Source: Udaeobacter sp963725505 (lineage in GTDB: Bacteria > Verrucomicrobiota > Verrucomicrobiia > Chthoniobacterales > UBA10450). From it: a stretch of 64,000 nt of DNA. The stretch is from NCBI GenBank assembly GCA_963725505.1, contig CAVRYN010000003.1, positions 267,653-331,652 on the forward strand. The letters are read 5' to 3'. Below are positions 10,316-17,925 of the stretch, in pieces; the first letter of the stretch is position 1, and every line of letters begins with the position of its first letter. The notes below the pieces were generated by a model. It saw only the letters and a program-made list of their open reading frames with translations, was not told where the DNA came from and made no database searches. The position numbers were made by a program, and so were the translations under genes.

Positions 10316-10802
10316 CCCGCGAATTACGCGAATCAACGCGAATAAATCAGAGAGAAACATCAGAAAATTCGATTTTCGTTTTTATGTGCTGGGTCTTCGC
10401 GATGCGTTCGTATTCCAAGCCCGGGTAGTGGCCAAAATTTACCAGAAGACCTAGTTCAAATCCGGTTGCGTGCGAGATAATTTAAGAGTTGCGCGCGATG
10501 CTCGTCGGTTAATGAGGAGACAGCCTTTAATTCGACGATAATCTTCTCGAGGCAGACGTAATCCGGCTCGTAAGTCTGCTTCAATATTCGACCGCGATAG
10601 CTGAGAGTGAGCGATGGTTTGGCGATTGCCGGAATCTGCTGGTGCTCAAATTCGATGCCCAGGCACTCTTGGTAAACTGGTTCCAGAAATCCGCAGCCCT
10701 TCTCGTTGTACACCTCAAAGCAGGCGCCAATAATCGCGAAGCTCTCTTTCTTGTAAACGATTTCCGTCATGCTTATTCGCGTTAATTCGCGTGATTCGCG
10801 GG
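10316..10802. mobile_element. GxxExxY cassette bounded by 30-bp inverted repeats
   Basis: The left arm 10316-10345 and right arm 10773-10802 are inverted copies matching at 28 of 30 positions. Each arm is built from three CGCGAAT words spaced 9-10 bases apart. The only gene inside is the GxxExxY gene; there is no transposase. The right arm supplies the last codons and stop of the sigma factor gene, and the left arm ends 10 bases before the kinase start. So the unit lies between two genes that normally adjoin. Confidence 0.75.
10347..10770 (-). CDS. GxxExxY family protein, PD-(D/E)XK-like (frame broken near 10470)
   Basis: About 140 residues. The name-giving motif is in GCGFLEPVYQECL (near residue 30), and YEPDYVCLEKIIVELKAV (near 70-88) has the D...ExK arrangement of PD-(D/E)XK nucleases. 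After LLNYL the frame ends early, but the family C-terminus continues in the next frame (ATGFELGLLVNFG), so one indel is likely. The ATG at 10770 lies two bases inside the right inverted repeat, and the stop lies one base inside the left one, so the gene fills the cassette completely. Role unknown; a nuclease that mobilises or maintains the cassette is an inference. Confidence 0.8.
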
Positions 10803-11375
10803 CGCGTCGTGCAATTCCGTGTACAGCCATGCCTTGGCAAATCTCCAGTCGCGCCTCACCGTGACAGTTGAAATCTTGAGCACTTCTGCCATCTCGTCAT
10901 AGTTGAGCCCGCCAAAATATTTCAGCTCGACTACTTGCGCTTTTCTTGAGTCGAGTGTGGCCAGTCTTTCCAGTGCCTCGTGCAGATCGACAATTTCTCT
11001 TGATTCCCCCGGTGAGACAATTGCTGCTTCGTCCAATTCTACCTTGACCGCGCCGCCGCCGCGCTTTTCGGATCGCTGACTCCTTGCGTAGCTAACCAGG
11101 ATCTGGCGCATCGCCCGGGCAGCCACGGCAAAGAAGTGTGCGCGGTTCTGCCAGCGTGGATGGGTTTGGTCGGCCAGGCGCAGATAAGCCTCGTTAACCA
11201 GCGCTGTCGTTTGCAGTGTGTGGTCGGGACGTTCTCCGCCCATCTGACGATGGGCAAGGCGTCGCAGTTCCTCATAGACGAGCGGAGTTAATTCCGCGAG
11301 CGCAGCATCGTCCCCTTGACTCCATCGCGCCAAGAGCTCGGTCACTCTCTGCTGAGAGACCGAAGGCGCATCCAT
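10782..11375 (-). CDS. ECF-type RNA polymerase sigma factor, Sig-70_X6 (TIGR02999-like)
   Basis: 197 residues. Region 2 is seen in LVYEELRRLAHRQMGGER and TTALVNEAYLRL, with RAHFFAVAARAMRQILVSYAR following; region 4 is LATLDSRKAQVVELKYFGG plus the HTH EMAEVLKISTVTVRRDW. This is the typical sigma-X6 layout, normally linked to a Ser/Thr kinase, which lies just downstream. The last residues (APANHAN) and the stop come from the inverted repeat of the GxxExxY cassette. A truncated copy of its first about 30 codons is found at 12640-12735. Confidence 0.92.
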   Translation of the reverse strand: MDAPSVSQQRVTELLARWSQGDDAALAELTPLVYEELRRLAHRQMGGERPDHTLQTTALVNEAYLRLADQTHPRWQNRAHFFAVAARAMRQILVSYARSQRSEKRGGGAVKVELDEAAIVSPGESREIVDLHEALERLATLDSRKAQVVELKYFGGLNYDEMAEVLKISTVTVRRDWRFAKAWLYTELHDAPANHAN

Positions 11376-11620
11376 AACCTCTTTTTAGCCTACCACCCGA
11401 GACAGTTTCTGCACGCGGAAGCGTCTTCTCACGGACCTCATCAAATCAATTGGTGTGAATTCGTGAAATTCGTGTCTCAAAAGCGTCTCCGAAAAAAATT
11501 TCAATTCAGATGATCACTTTGATCGCTCTTTCGCGCCTTACCGCAATGGAAACCAAACAACCAAAAAGAAAGGAAAAACAATGAAACCACTAACTCACTT
11601 CAAAAAAACAATACATTCTG
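11286..11620. repeat. Duplicated segment, copy A (sigma N-terminus + divergent promoter + signal-peptide start)
   Basis: Contains the first codons of the sigma gene (minus), the divergent intergenic region, a ribosome binding site (AAAGAAAGGA) and the first codons of the secreted protein at 11581. It matches copy B at 12648-12930 closely, including the run AATTCAGATGATCACTTTGA. Copy A has about 60 extra bases near 11430-11480, including repeated AATTCGTG words. Confidence 0.8.
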
Positions 11621-12527
11621 TCGGACACATATTCCTGAGTCTTGGCGCGATCTTCGCGTTAGCAATAACCGCTCACGCCCAGAACCTCTACGTCTCCGCT
11701 AACCGCGCCCCGGATCGCACAAAATCTTCGAGTTCACGCCGGATGGGACGCAGAGCATCTACGCTTCGGGCTAGATAACCCTCGAGGCCTGGGCTTTGAC
11801 AGCATCGGCAATCTTTTCGCGGCGCACAGCCAAGGAGCCCGGCGACATCGACATTGGGAGAGTGCTAAAATTTAACCTGCGCAACCATGTCAGCACTTTT
11901 GGCAGCGCTGTTAATTTTCAGTTTGAAGGGCTAGCCGTAGACATGCGGCGGGCAATGCCTACGTCATGGCGGACAGACGAAAATAGTCCCACAGCGGCCA
12001 GCACTATCTTCAAGTTCACACCAAATGGAGACCGAATCTTCGGCTCGATTCCCGGGACGCCGGATGCTACGCAAGTCAAAGCTGGGGCCTGGCTTTCGAC
12101 AGCGCGGGCAATCTCTATGCAGCCGACGTGCTGTGGATCTGGCACAGCAACGATCCTTATGAATTCGCTCCAAATGGAACCCGCACCGTTTTCGTCGGGC
12201 CATGCGAGTTTGCTGAGGGCGAGTATCCCGTGGGCTTGGCCTTCGATAGCAGCGGCAATCTGTTCGTTTCCATCGAAACATTTAGCGATCCGGGAGCCGA
12301 CTCGATTGTTTATTTCACTCCGATGGGCGTGAAGAGCACCTTCGCTACCGGCCTAACTATTCCTCGGGGCCTGGCCTTTGACAGCTCGGGCAATCTCTTT
12401 GTAGCCGAGGCAAATGCGATTCCGGACGGCGATATCTTGAAGTTCCCTCCTGGCGGAGGTCTCGCCGACCGTTTTTGCCTCCGGCTTCGGCCGCCCGGAA
12501 TTCCTCACCTTCGGGCCGCCGCGATAA
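11581..12527 (+). CDS. Secreted NHL/SMP-30-like beta-propeller protein (several frame breaks)
   Basis: A signal peptide (MKPLTHFKK..., ending ITAHAQ) is followed by repeated blade motifs: FEFTPDGTQSIYASG, LAFDSSGNLFVS and LAFDSSGNLFVAEA, with YFTPMGVKSTFATGL between. Each blade alternates a 'G..S.FA.GL..P.GLAFD..GNLFVA' pattern typical of Verrucomicrobiota secreted propellers. The frame is broken around 11720, 11850-12090 and 12465; the last correct frame ends in FLTFGPPR at 12527. No enzymatic residues can be assigned. It is the divergent neighbour of the sigma gene. Confidence 0.7.
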
Positions 12528-12538
12528 CTCACGTAATT

Positions 12539-12574
12539 GCGCCGCGCTGCAATCTTTTTTGCAACGCGGCGCAA
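12539..12574. terminator. Strong stem-loop downstream of the propeller gene
   Basis: GCGCCGCG..TGCAA pairs with TTGCA.CGCGGCGC over 14 bases with one mismatch around a TCTTTT loop. It is placed just after the stop at 12527. There is no clear U-tract on the plus strand, so terminator function is likely but not certain. Confidence 0.6.
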
Positions 12575-12639
12575 AATTTAAGTAGCCGACATCGATCCTG
12601 AGGAACCTCTTGTCCAGCGGCGACCTGATTGGCGCTGAG

Positions 12640-12735
12640 ACGATCGGCACTAATTGCGCGAGCGCAGCATCGTCGCCATCACTCCATCGAACTAGGAGAT
12701 CGGTGACTCTCTGCTGAGAGACCGAAGGAGCATCC
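12640..12735 (-). pseudogene. Remnant of the sigma-X6 gene N-terminus
   Basis: Reads MDAPSVSQQRVTDLLVRW then DGDDAALAQL, almost identical to the first 30 residues of the intact sigma factor at 11375, and then loses similarity. It arose with the duplication that also copied the divergent promoter. Confidence 0.8.
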
Positions 12736-12930
12736 ATAACCTGTTCTTCACAGGCTACCAAGCTCAAACAGTTCCTGCATGCCGAAAGCGTCCCCGAAAA
12801 AATTCTCAATTCAGATGATCACTTTGATCGCTCTTTCGCGCCTTATCGCGATGGAAGCCAAACAACGAAACCAAAGAAAGGAACAACCATGAATCCACTG
12901 ACTCAGTTCAAAAAAATACGAATTCTACCA
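12648..12930. repeat. Duplicated segment, copy B
   Basis: Second copy of the 11286-11620 segment: sigma remnant, divergent intergenic region and leader with the RBS AAAGAAAGGA, followed by MNPLTQFKK, which parallels MKPLTHFKK of copy A. It gives the haloperoxidase-like gene the same upstream region as the propeller gene. Confidence 0.8.
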
Positions 12931-14218
12931 CTTCTCATCGCACTAGCGCTCGCCGCGCTCGCGCCCACGGCCGCGCGTGCGAACGCCGTCACCGACTGGA
13001 ATCTGATTGCGTCGAATGCAATTGTCGTTACTGCGGGGCAGCCGCCGCCAGCGTCGGCGCTGAGCTTCGCGATGGTGCAGGGTGCGGTCTATGACGCGGT
13101 TAACGCGATTGACCGTGGCTACCAGCCGTACCTCCCAGAGCCTACATCAAATCCGACGGACTCGAAGGAAGCAGCCGCGGTAACGGCTGCCTACCGTGTC
13201 CTAGTAGGCTTTCCTGATCTTCCCGGTCTCTTTCCCGCACAGCAACCAACGCTGCAACCGATCTACGACAACTACATCGCTGGCCTGCCTGACAACCCGC
13301 CGGGATCGAGAGCTAATGGGGTCATTATTGGCGAGGCGACAGCGAGGACAATGCTCACCAACCGGCTGAACGACGGACGCTTCGGCCCGCCACCGACGCT
13401 GTACCCGCCGGCGCCGGGCATCTGGCGTCCGACACCGCCGAACTTCGCGAACGATCCTTCGCCGTGGGTCGGGAACGTGCGACCGTTCCTCGCTCCCAAG
13501 CGCAGCGATGCTCCGCACCGATGGGCCAAACGCACTCACCAGTAACAAATACGCGGAGGACTTTAACGAGGTCAAGGAGGTCGGATCACTCACGAGCACG
13601 ACTCGCACACCAGACCAGACCGATGCTGCGATCTTTTGGCAGGACCATGCCCACGCGCTCTTTAACCGGATCTTTCGCACGCTGGCCGTCAGCCAGCAGC
13701 TGGACATCGTTGACAGCGCGCGCCTGTTTGCAATGGAGAACCTGGCTGGGGCTGATGCCTCCATTGGCTGTTGGAACGACAAGTATTACTGGCAGTTCTG
13801 GCGGGCGATCACCGCGATCCGCGAGGCCGACACTGACGGCAACCCGAACACCCAGGCCGACCCGACATGGCTGCCGCTGTTCGATCCATCGACACCAGTC
13901 TGCAACCCGCCGCCGCTCTTCACGCCGCCCTTCCCCGACCACCCATCGGGGCACGCATCCAACACCGGTGCATTCGTGCACACGCTCCAGAACTTCTTCG
14001 GCAAAGACAAGATCGCTGTCACCGCCTTCAGCAACAAATCCTGCACCACGCGGAGCTTCGAGCGCTTCTCGGATATCCTGAGCGAAGTTATCGACGCGCG
14101 GGTCTGGGCCGGCATCCACTTCCGCACCGCCGACGAGCAGGGAGCCAAGCTCGGCAAGAAGGTCGCCCACTACCTCAAGCAGCACTACTTCCAGCCGGTC
14201 CACGGACATCGACGATAG
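12889..14218 (+). CDS. Secreted vanadium-dependent haloperoxidase / PAP2-like protein (frame broken near 13500)
   Basis: A signal peptide (to about residue 32, PTAARAN) precedes a helical domain, then the PAP2/vanadium site: KYYWQFWRAITAIREAD (Lys and Arg of the first motif), PPFPDHPSGHASNTGAF (PSGH motif) and ARVWAGIHFRTADEQG (Arg/His motif). These residues bind vanadate or phosphate. The frame changes once near 13500 (PFLAPK / AAMLRTDGPNALTSNKY). About 440 residues, consistent with bacterial homologues. Whether it oxidises halides or acts as a phosphatase cannot be told. The promoter region is the duplicated copy B, so it may be co-regulated with the gene at 11581. Confidence 0.85.
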
Positions 14219-14249
14219 ACATCATTTCAAAACCCGTATCGAAAATCCA

Positions 14250-14287
14250 ACGTCCCAGCGGATATTCTTGCTAAACCGCTGGGACGA
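14250..14287. terminator. Stem-loop after the haloperoxidase-like gene
   Basis: CGTCCCAGCGG pairs exactly with CCGCTGGGACG (11 bases) around a short A/T-rich loop, about 35 bases after the stop codon. The following bases ACCTTTCC give only a weak U-tract. Confidence 0.65.
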
Positions 14288-14432
14288 CCTTTCCAAAATT
14301 CGCGATTAGGCTGGCGTGTGCGTCCACTGTGCGCACACCTTGATGTGCTTCGGTCAATCGACAATCTGACTAGAGACCGAGACACGCGTCTTCCTTGCGC
14401 GACACTTATAGTATCGGTAACCTGACAAAACC

Positions 14433-15473
14433 ATGCGCTTCCGTACTTACAAAAATACCGATCTGACGGTGAGCGAAGTCGGCTTTGGGTTGTGGACGAT
14501 TTCAACCGGGTGGTGGGGAAATTTCACCGAGGGCGAAGCGATCGCACTCATGCACAAGGCGTTCGACCTCGGTATCACGCTGTTCGATGCGGCTGATACT
14601 TACGGAAACGGGTTAAGCGAAGAGTTGATCGCGAAGGCGTTTCCGAATCAGCGGGATGAAATCGTGATCGCGACCAAGGTCGGCTACGATTTTGTTCATC
14701 ACGGTGAGGCACGCGGCCGCGGTCAGCGGGAAATTCCGCAGGATTTTTCTCCGGAAGCAGTCACGCGCGCGACGGACGCTGCGCTGAATCGATTGAAGAC
14801 AGACCGCATCGATCTGCTCCAACTGCACAACATTCGGATGGAGCAGGTTTATGATGATGCATTGTGGACGACTCTCGAAAAATTAAAGAGCGAAGGAAAG
14901 GTTCGATTTTACGGCATCGCGCTGGGGCCGGCGATCGGCTGGCTATATGAGGGAATGAATTGCATTCGCGAACGCAACATGACGAGCGTGCAACACATCT
15001 ACAACATGCTGGAGCAACATCCCGGACGCGCATTTCACGAAGCTGCGACCGACGCCGGCAAAGACACAATGTTCCTCATCCGAGTGACTCATTCGTCTGG
15101 AATGCTCGAGGGAAAATACACCGCTGAAACGACCTTTCCGCCGACCGATCATCGCAGCCATCGTCCGCGCAGTTGGCTCCTCAACGGAATCAAAAAGATT
15201 GAGCAATTGCGGTTCCTCGAAAATTCCGAGCGCACGCTTGGTCAGGCGGCATTGCTATGGCTGCTCGCTGACGATCGCGTGGCTTCAACCCTGCCGAACA
15301 TCTATAACGAAGACCAGCTTATCGAATTCGCCAAGGCACCAGAATGTCCGCCGCTCACAGCCGACGATATGGCAAAGATCGCCGAACTTTATTCCGACAA
15401 CTTCGGCATCGAAGAAGAACCGCCCAAGTTCAAGGGAACAATGGAGCTCCCGAAAGAAACAGCAGCGGCATAA
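14433..15473 (+). CDS. Aldo/keto reductase
   Basis: 346 residues, intact. Family motifs: FDAADTYGNGLSEELIAKAF carrying Asp52 and Tyr57, IATKVG with Lys82, and LLQLHN with His132 - the AKR catalytic tetrad - then a C-terminal NADP site region (ERTLGQAALLWLLAD, ASTLPNIYNEDQL). NADPH-dependent reduction of an aldehyde or ketone, cytoplasmic; substrate unknown. The last 11 codons (MELPKETAAA-stop) are repeated twice downstream together with a palindromic element, forming an about 180-bp tandem array. Confidence 0.92.
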   Translation: MRFRTYKNTDLTVSEVGFGLWTISTGWWGNFTEGEAIALMHKAFDLGITLFDAADTYGNGLSEELIAKAFPNQRDEIVIATKVGYDFVHHGEARGRGQREIPQDFSPEAVTRATDAALNRLKTDRIDLLQLHNIRMEQVYDDALWTTLEKLKSEGKVRFYGIALGPAIGWLYEGMNCIRERNMTSVQHIYNMLEQHPGRAFHEAATDAGKDTMFLIRVTHSSGMLEGKYTAETTFPPTDHRSHRPRSWLLNGIKKIEQLRFLENSERTLGQAALLWLLADDRVASTLPNIYNEDQLIEFAKAPECPPLTADDMAKIAELYSDNFGIEEEPPKFKGTMELPKETAAA

Positions 15474-15498
15474 CGAATCGCCCGCAACCTCCCCACCG

Positions 15499-15609
15499 TG
15501 TCATCCCGAACAGAGTGAGGGACCTCACAATCGAAGCGACGGGCATGCAAGCTGGAGGGGTGTGACCATTCACCTTTCGAGAGATCCTTCGCTCCGCTCA
15601 GGATGACAA
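15499..15609. repeat. TGTCATCCCGA...AGGATGACA palindromic element
   Basis: Termini TGTCATCC and GGATGACA. The interior has GAGGGACCTCACAAT and GAGAGATCCTTCGCTCC. It is the first of two almost identical copies in the tandem array. Confidence 0.8.
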
Positions 15610-15675
15610 TCGGGACAATGGAGCTCCCGAAAGAAACGGCCGCGGCGTAAAAGGGCGCGCCACACCCAAAACCGG

Positions 15676-15793
15676 GTCATCCCGATCCCGCAGGCGCGGG
15701 AGAGGGACCTCACAATTGGAGCGACGGGCACGCAAGCTGGAGGGGTGTGATCATTCATCGTTTGTGAGATCCTTCGCTCCGCTCAGGATGACA
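15676..15793. repeat. GTCATCCCGA...AGGATGAC palindromic element, second copy
   Basis: Near-copy of 15499-15609, with GAGGGACCTCACAATTG and GCAAGCTGGAGGGGTGTGA inside and the end CTCAGGATGAC. Confidence 0.8.
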
Positions 15794-15840
15794 AAGGGAA
15801 TGGAGCTGCCGAAGGAAACGGCTGTTGCGTAGGATTCGAA

Positions 15841-15906
15841 TTGTAGGGCAGGCGCTCCGCCTGCCAAGACGACCCGGCGACGGCAACCGAAGCGGTTGCC
15901 CTACAA
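15841..15906. repeat. TTGTAGGGCA...TGCCCTACAA palindromic element
   Basis: 66 bases with TTGTAGGGC/GCCCTACAA termini and two internal hairpins (GGCAGGCG/CGCCTGCC and GGCAACCG/CGGTTGCC). It shares the TGTAG...CTACA ends of the 54-bp elements and lies between two convergent genes. Confidence 0.8.
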
Positions 15907-15919
15907 TCCAAGCGCAGGC

Positions 15920-17836
15920 TCAATCCGACTCGTCGTCTTCCTCCACCGGCTCGGCACGGCGAACCTTCGGTTGTTCGGGAGCGCGTCGCTGTTGGTGGCT
16001 GACGATCTTTTCACCCTGGAAAACTTCCTTGAACACATCTGCAACCATAGGCGCAGCAGCGGAACCACCATGGACCTTACTGCCAACATCGCCCTCATAA
16101 ACAGTCGCAAACGCATATCGCGGTTGGTCGGCAGGCATAAATCCGGCGAACCACGCTGCCGTGCGCTCTTTGTTTTTTGGTCCCCATTGCGCGGTGCCGG
16201 TTTTCCCTGCGACTTCAACATTATCGAGGCTGGCTTGATGCGCGGTGCCGCCTGCGCCATTCACAACGTCAATCATTCCGGTGCGCAATTGATCCAGCGT
16301 CTCGGATGAGAAATCCAAGCTTCTTTTGGCCCGCACCTGGTAGGCGGTCACAATTTGGTTATCGAATGTCTGCACCTGTTGAACGAGGCGGGTTTGATAA
16401 AGCGTTCCTCCGTTGGCGACGACACCCATCGCTTGCGCCATTTGCAATGGCGTTACCTGGATGTCCCCCTGGCCAATTGACATGTTTGCGATGTCGCCGT
16501 TGAGGATTTTGCGGCCATGTGTCGCCTTCATGAATTCGTCGTTCGGAATGCGGCCTTCGGCTTCGCCACGCAACGGAATGCCGCACTTCGCGCCAAAGCC
16601 GAGTTTCAATGCCCAATCGATGATCGGCCCCGACCCGGTCTTAATGCCGACCTGGTAAAACCACGTGTCACACGATTCCGTGAGTGCCTGGACAAAATTT
16701 AGCGCACCGCGATTGCCCTTTTTCCAATTGTGGAAAGTGACGTTGCCAATCTGAATCGCCGGCACGCATTCGTATCGATCGTCCCGGTAAACCGCGTGGC
16801 TTTCCAGCGCAGCAATGCCCACCGCAATCTTGAAGGTCGACCCTGGTGGATAAGACGAACGATACGCGCGCGGCAAAAGCGGAATGTCCTTGTCATCTTG
16901 CAAGGCTTTGAGTTGATCGGCCGAGATGGAAGGAACAAACACATTGGGGTCGTATGTAGGCCAGGAGGCCAGCGCAAGAATGTCGCCGTTGTTTGGGTCA
17001 ATAATCACCATCGCGCCGCGCTTCGCTTTTGCTGCGAGCGCTTTTTCCGCCAGTTCCTGCAAATGCAAGTCAAGAGTGGTGACAACGTTGTACCCGGGCT
17101 CCGGCGGAGTGATTAGTTTCTCAGAAGTCTTCCGGCCGTCCTTGTCGAAAGTGAGTTTGTATTCGCCGTGCTTGCCCGTGAGCATCTCGTTGAACGTTTG
17201 CTCCAGCCCCTCGCGTCCCTCGGTTTCCGGCCAGAGAGTTTCGTGGTTGTCAACAATGCCGTCGGGATTTCGCCCGGTCTTACCCGTGTAGCCAACGATT
17301 TGACCGGCAATTTTCCCGTTCGGGTAAATCCGCACGTAAATGGGCCGCACCATCATGCCGGCCGGCAGCGCGTCTTTGATGTTTTCGTATTCCTGTTGGC
17401 TAAGATTCTGTGCGATCTCGAACGGCATGATTCCCCGGTTGCGGTAGTGACGCAGGATCGTCTCATCGGAAATCCGGAATCGGCGTCCGATTGATTTCGC
17501 TGCCTCATCTATCTTTTCCCTTGTGTAGCTGAGCGCCTGCGGATCCGAAAAATCCAGCGGCGTTGGAAAATTGATGACCAGATTGTAAGTAAGTCTGTTT
17601 TGCGCCAGCGGCGCGCCATTGCGGTCTGTGATCTGCCCGCGCGGCGCCGGAACATCGAGAATGTAAGTGCGCGCAAGTTTTTGCGTCTCGAAAGTGGGGA
17701 CGATCGTTTCTTCGTCCGGCGAAGCACTTGGACTCACTGCCGGAGCGGGCATGAGGGTCTGTGCGCGCGCTACCCCTGATACCGCAAAGATCGACAAAGC
17801 GATCAACAGCCCCACCACATTTCTCGAGAATGTCAT
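15920..17836 (-). CDS. mrdA: Penicillin-binding protein 2 (peptidoglycan DD-transpeptidase)
   Basis: About 638 residues: an N-terminal signal-anchor (FSRNVVGLLIALSIFAVSG), the PBP dimer domain (ILDVPAPRGQITDRNGAPLA) and the transpeptidase domain with SSYPPGSTFKIA (SxxK), TESCDTW (SxN position read as S-C-D) and VAGKTGTAQ (KTG). PBP2 crosslinks peptidoglycan for elongation with RodA. The ATG at 17836 lies inside a TGTCAT palindrome at 17831-17919, so this repeat forms the 5' leader; a start further upstream would only read through the repeat. The C-terminal tail is charged and acidic. mrdA is the best family match; FtsI is less likely given the GKIAGQIVGYTGKTGRN region. Confidence 0.88.
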   Translation of the reverse strand: MTFSRNVVGLLIALSIFAVSGVARAQTLMPAPAVSPSASPDEETIVPTFETQKLARTYILDVPAPRGQITDRNGAPLAQNRLTYNLVINFPTPLDFSDPQALSYTREKIDEAAKSIGRRFRISDETILRHYRNRGIMPFEIAQNLSQQEYENIKDALPAGMMVRPIYVRIYPNGKIAGQIVGYTGKTGRNPDGIVDNHETLWPETEGREGLEQTFNEMLTGKHGEYKLTFDKDGRKTSEKLITPPEPGYNVVTTLDLHLQELAEKALAAKAKRGAMVIIDPNNGDILALASWPTYDPNVFVPSISADQLKALQDDKDIPLLPRAYRSSYPPGSTFKIAVGIAALESHAVYRDDRYECVPAIQIGNVTFHNWKKGNRGALNFVQALTESCDTWFYQVGIKTGSGPIIDWALKLGFGAKCGIPLRGEAEGRIPNDEFMKATHGRKILNGDIANMSIGQGDIQVTPLQMAQAMGVVANGGTLYQTRLVQQVQTFDNQIVTAYQVRAKRSLDFSSETLDQLRTGMIDVVNGAGGTAHQASLDNVEVAGKTGTAQWGPKNKERTAAWFAGFMPADQPRYAFATVYEGDVGSKVHGGSAAAPMVADVFKEVFQGEKIVSHQQRRAPEQPKVRRAEPVEEDDESD

Positions 17837-17919
17837 TCTGAGCGAAGTGAAGAATCTCTGATCATTTCCCGGCCGAAACACACAATAGACAGAGATGTTT
17901 CGCTTCGCTCAACATGACA
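17831..17919. repeat. TGTCATTCTGAGCGAAG...CTTCGCTCAACATGACA element
   Basis: Inverted termini of about 17 bases. It fills the gap between uvrC and the PBP2 gene and contains the PBP2 start codon in its left arm. Confidence 0.85.
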
Positions 17920-17925
17920 GCGTCG

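Larger units (their letters stand above)
15441..15835 (+). repeat. About 180-bp tandem array (2.2 units) containing the reductase 3' end and a TGTCAT palindrome
   Basis: The stretch ATGGAGCTCCCGAAAGAAAC starts at 15441 and 15619 and, with a few changes, at 15800, so the spacing is 178 and 181 bases. Each unit carries the last codons of the reductase with their stop, then a TGTCATCCC...GGATGACA element. Confidence 0.85.
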
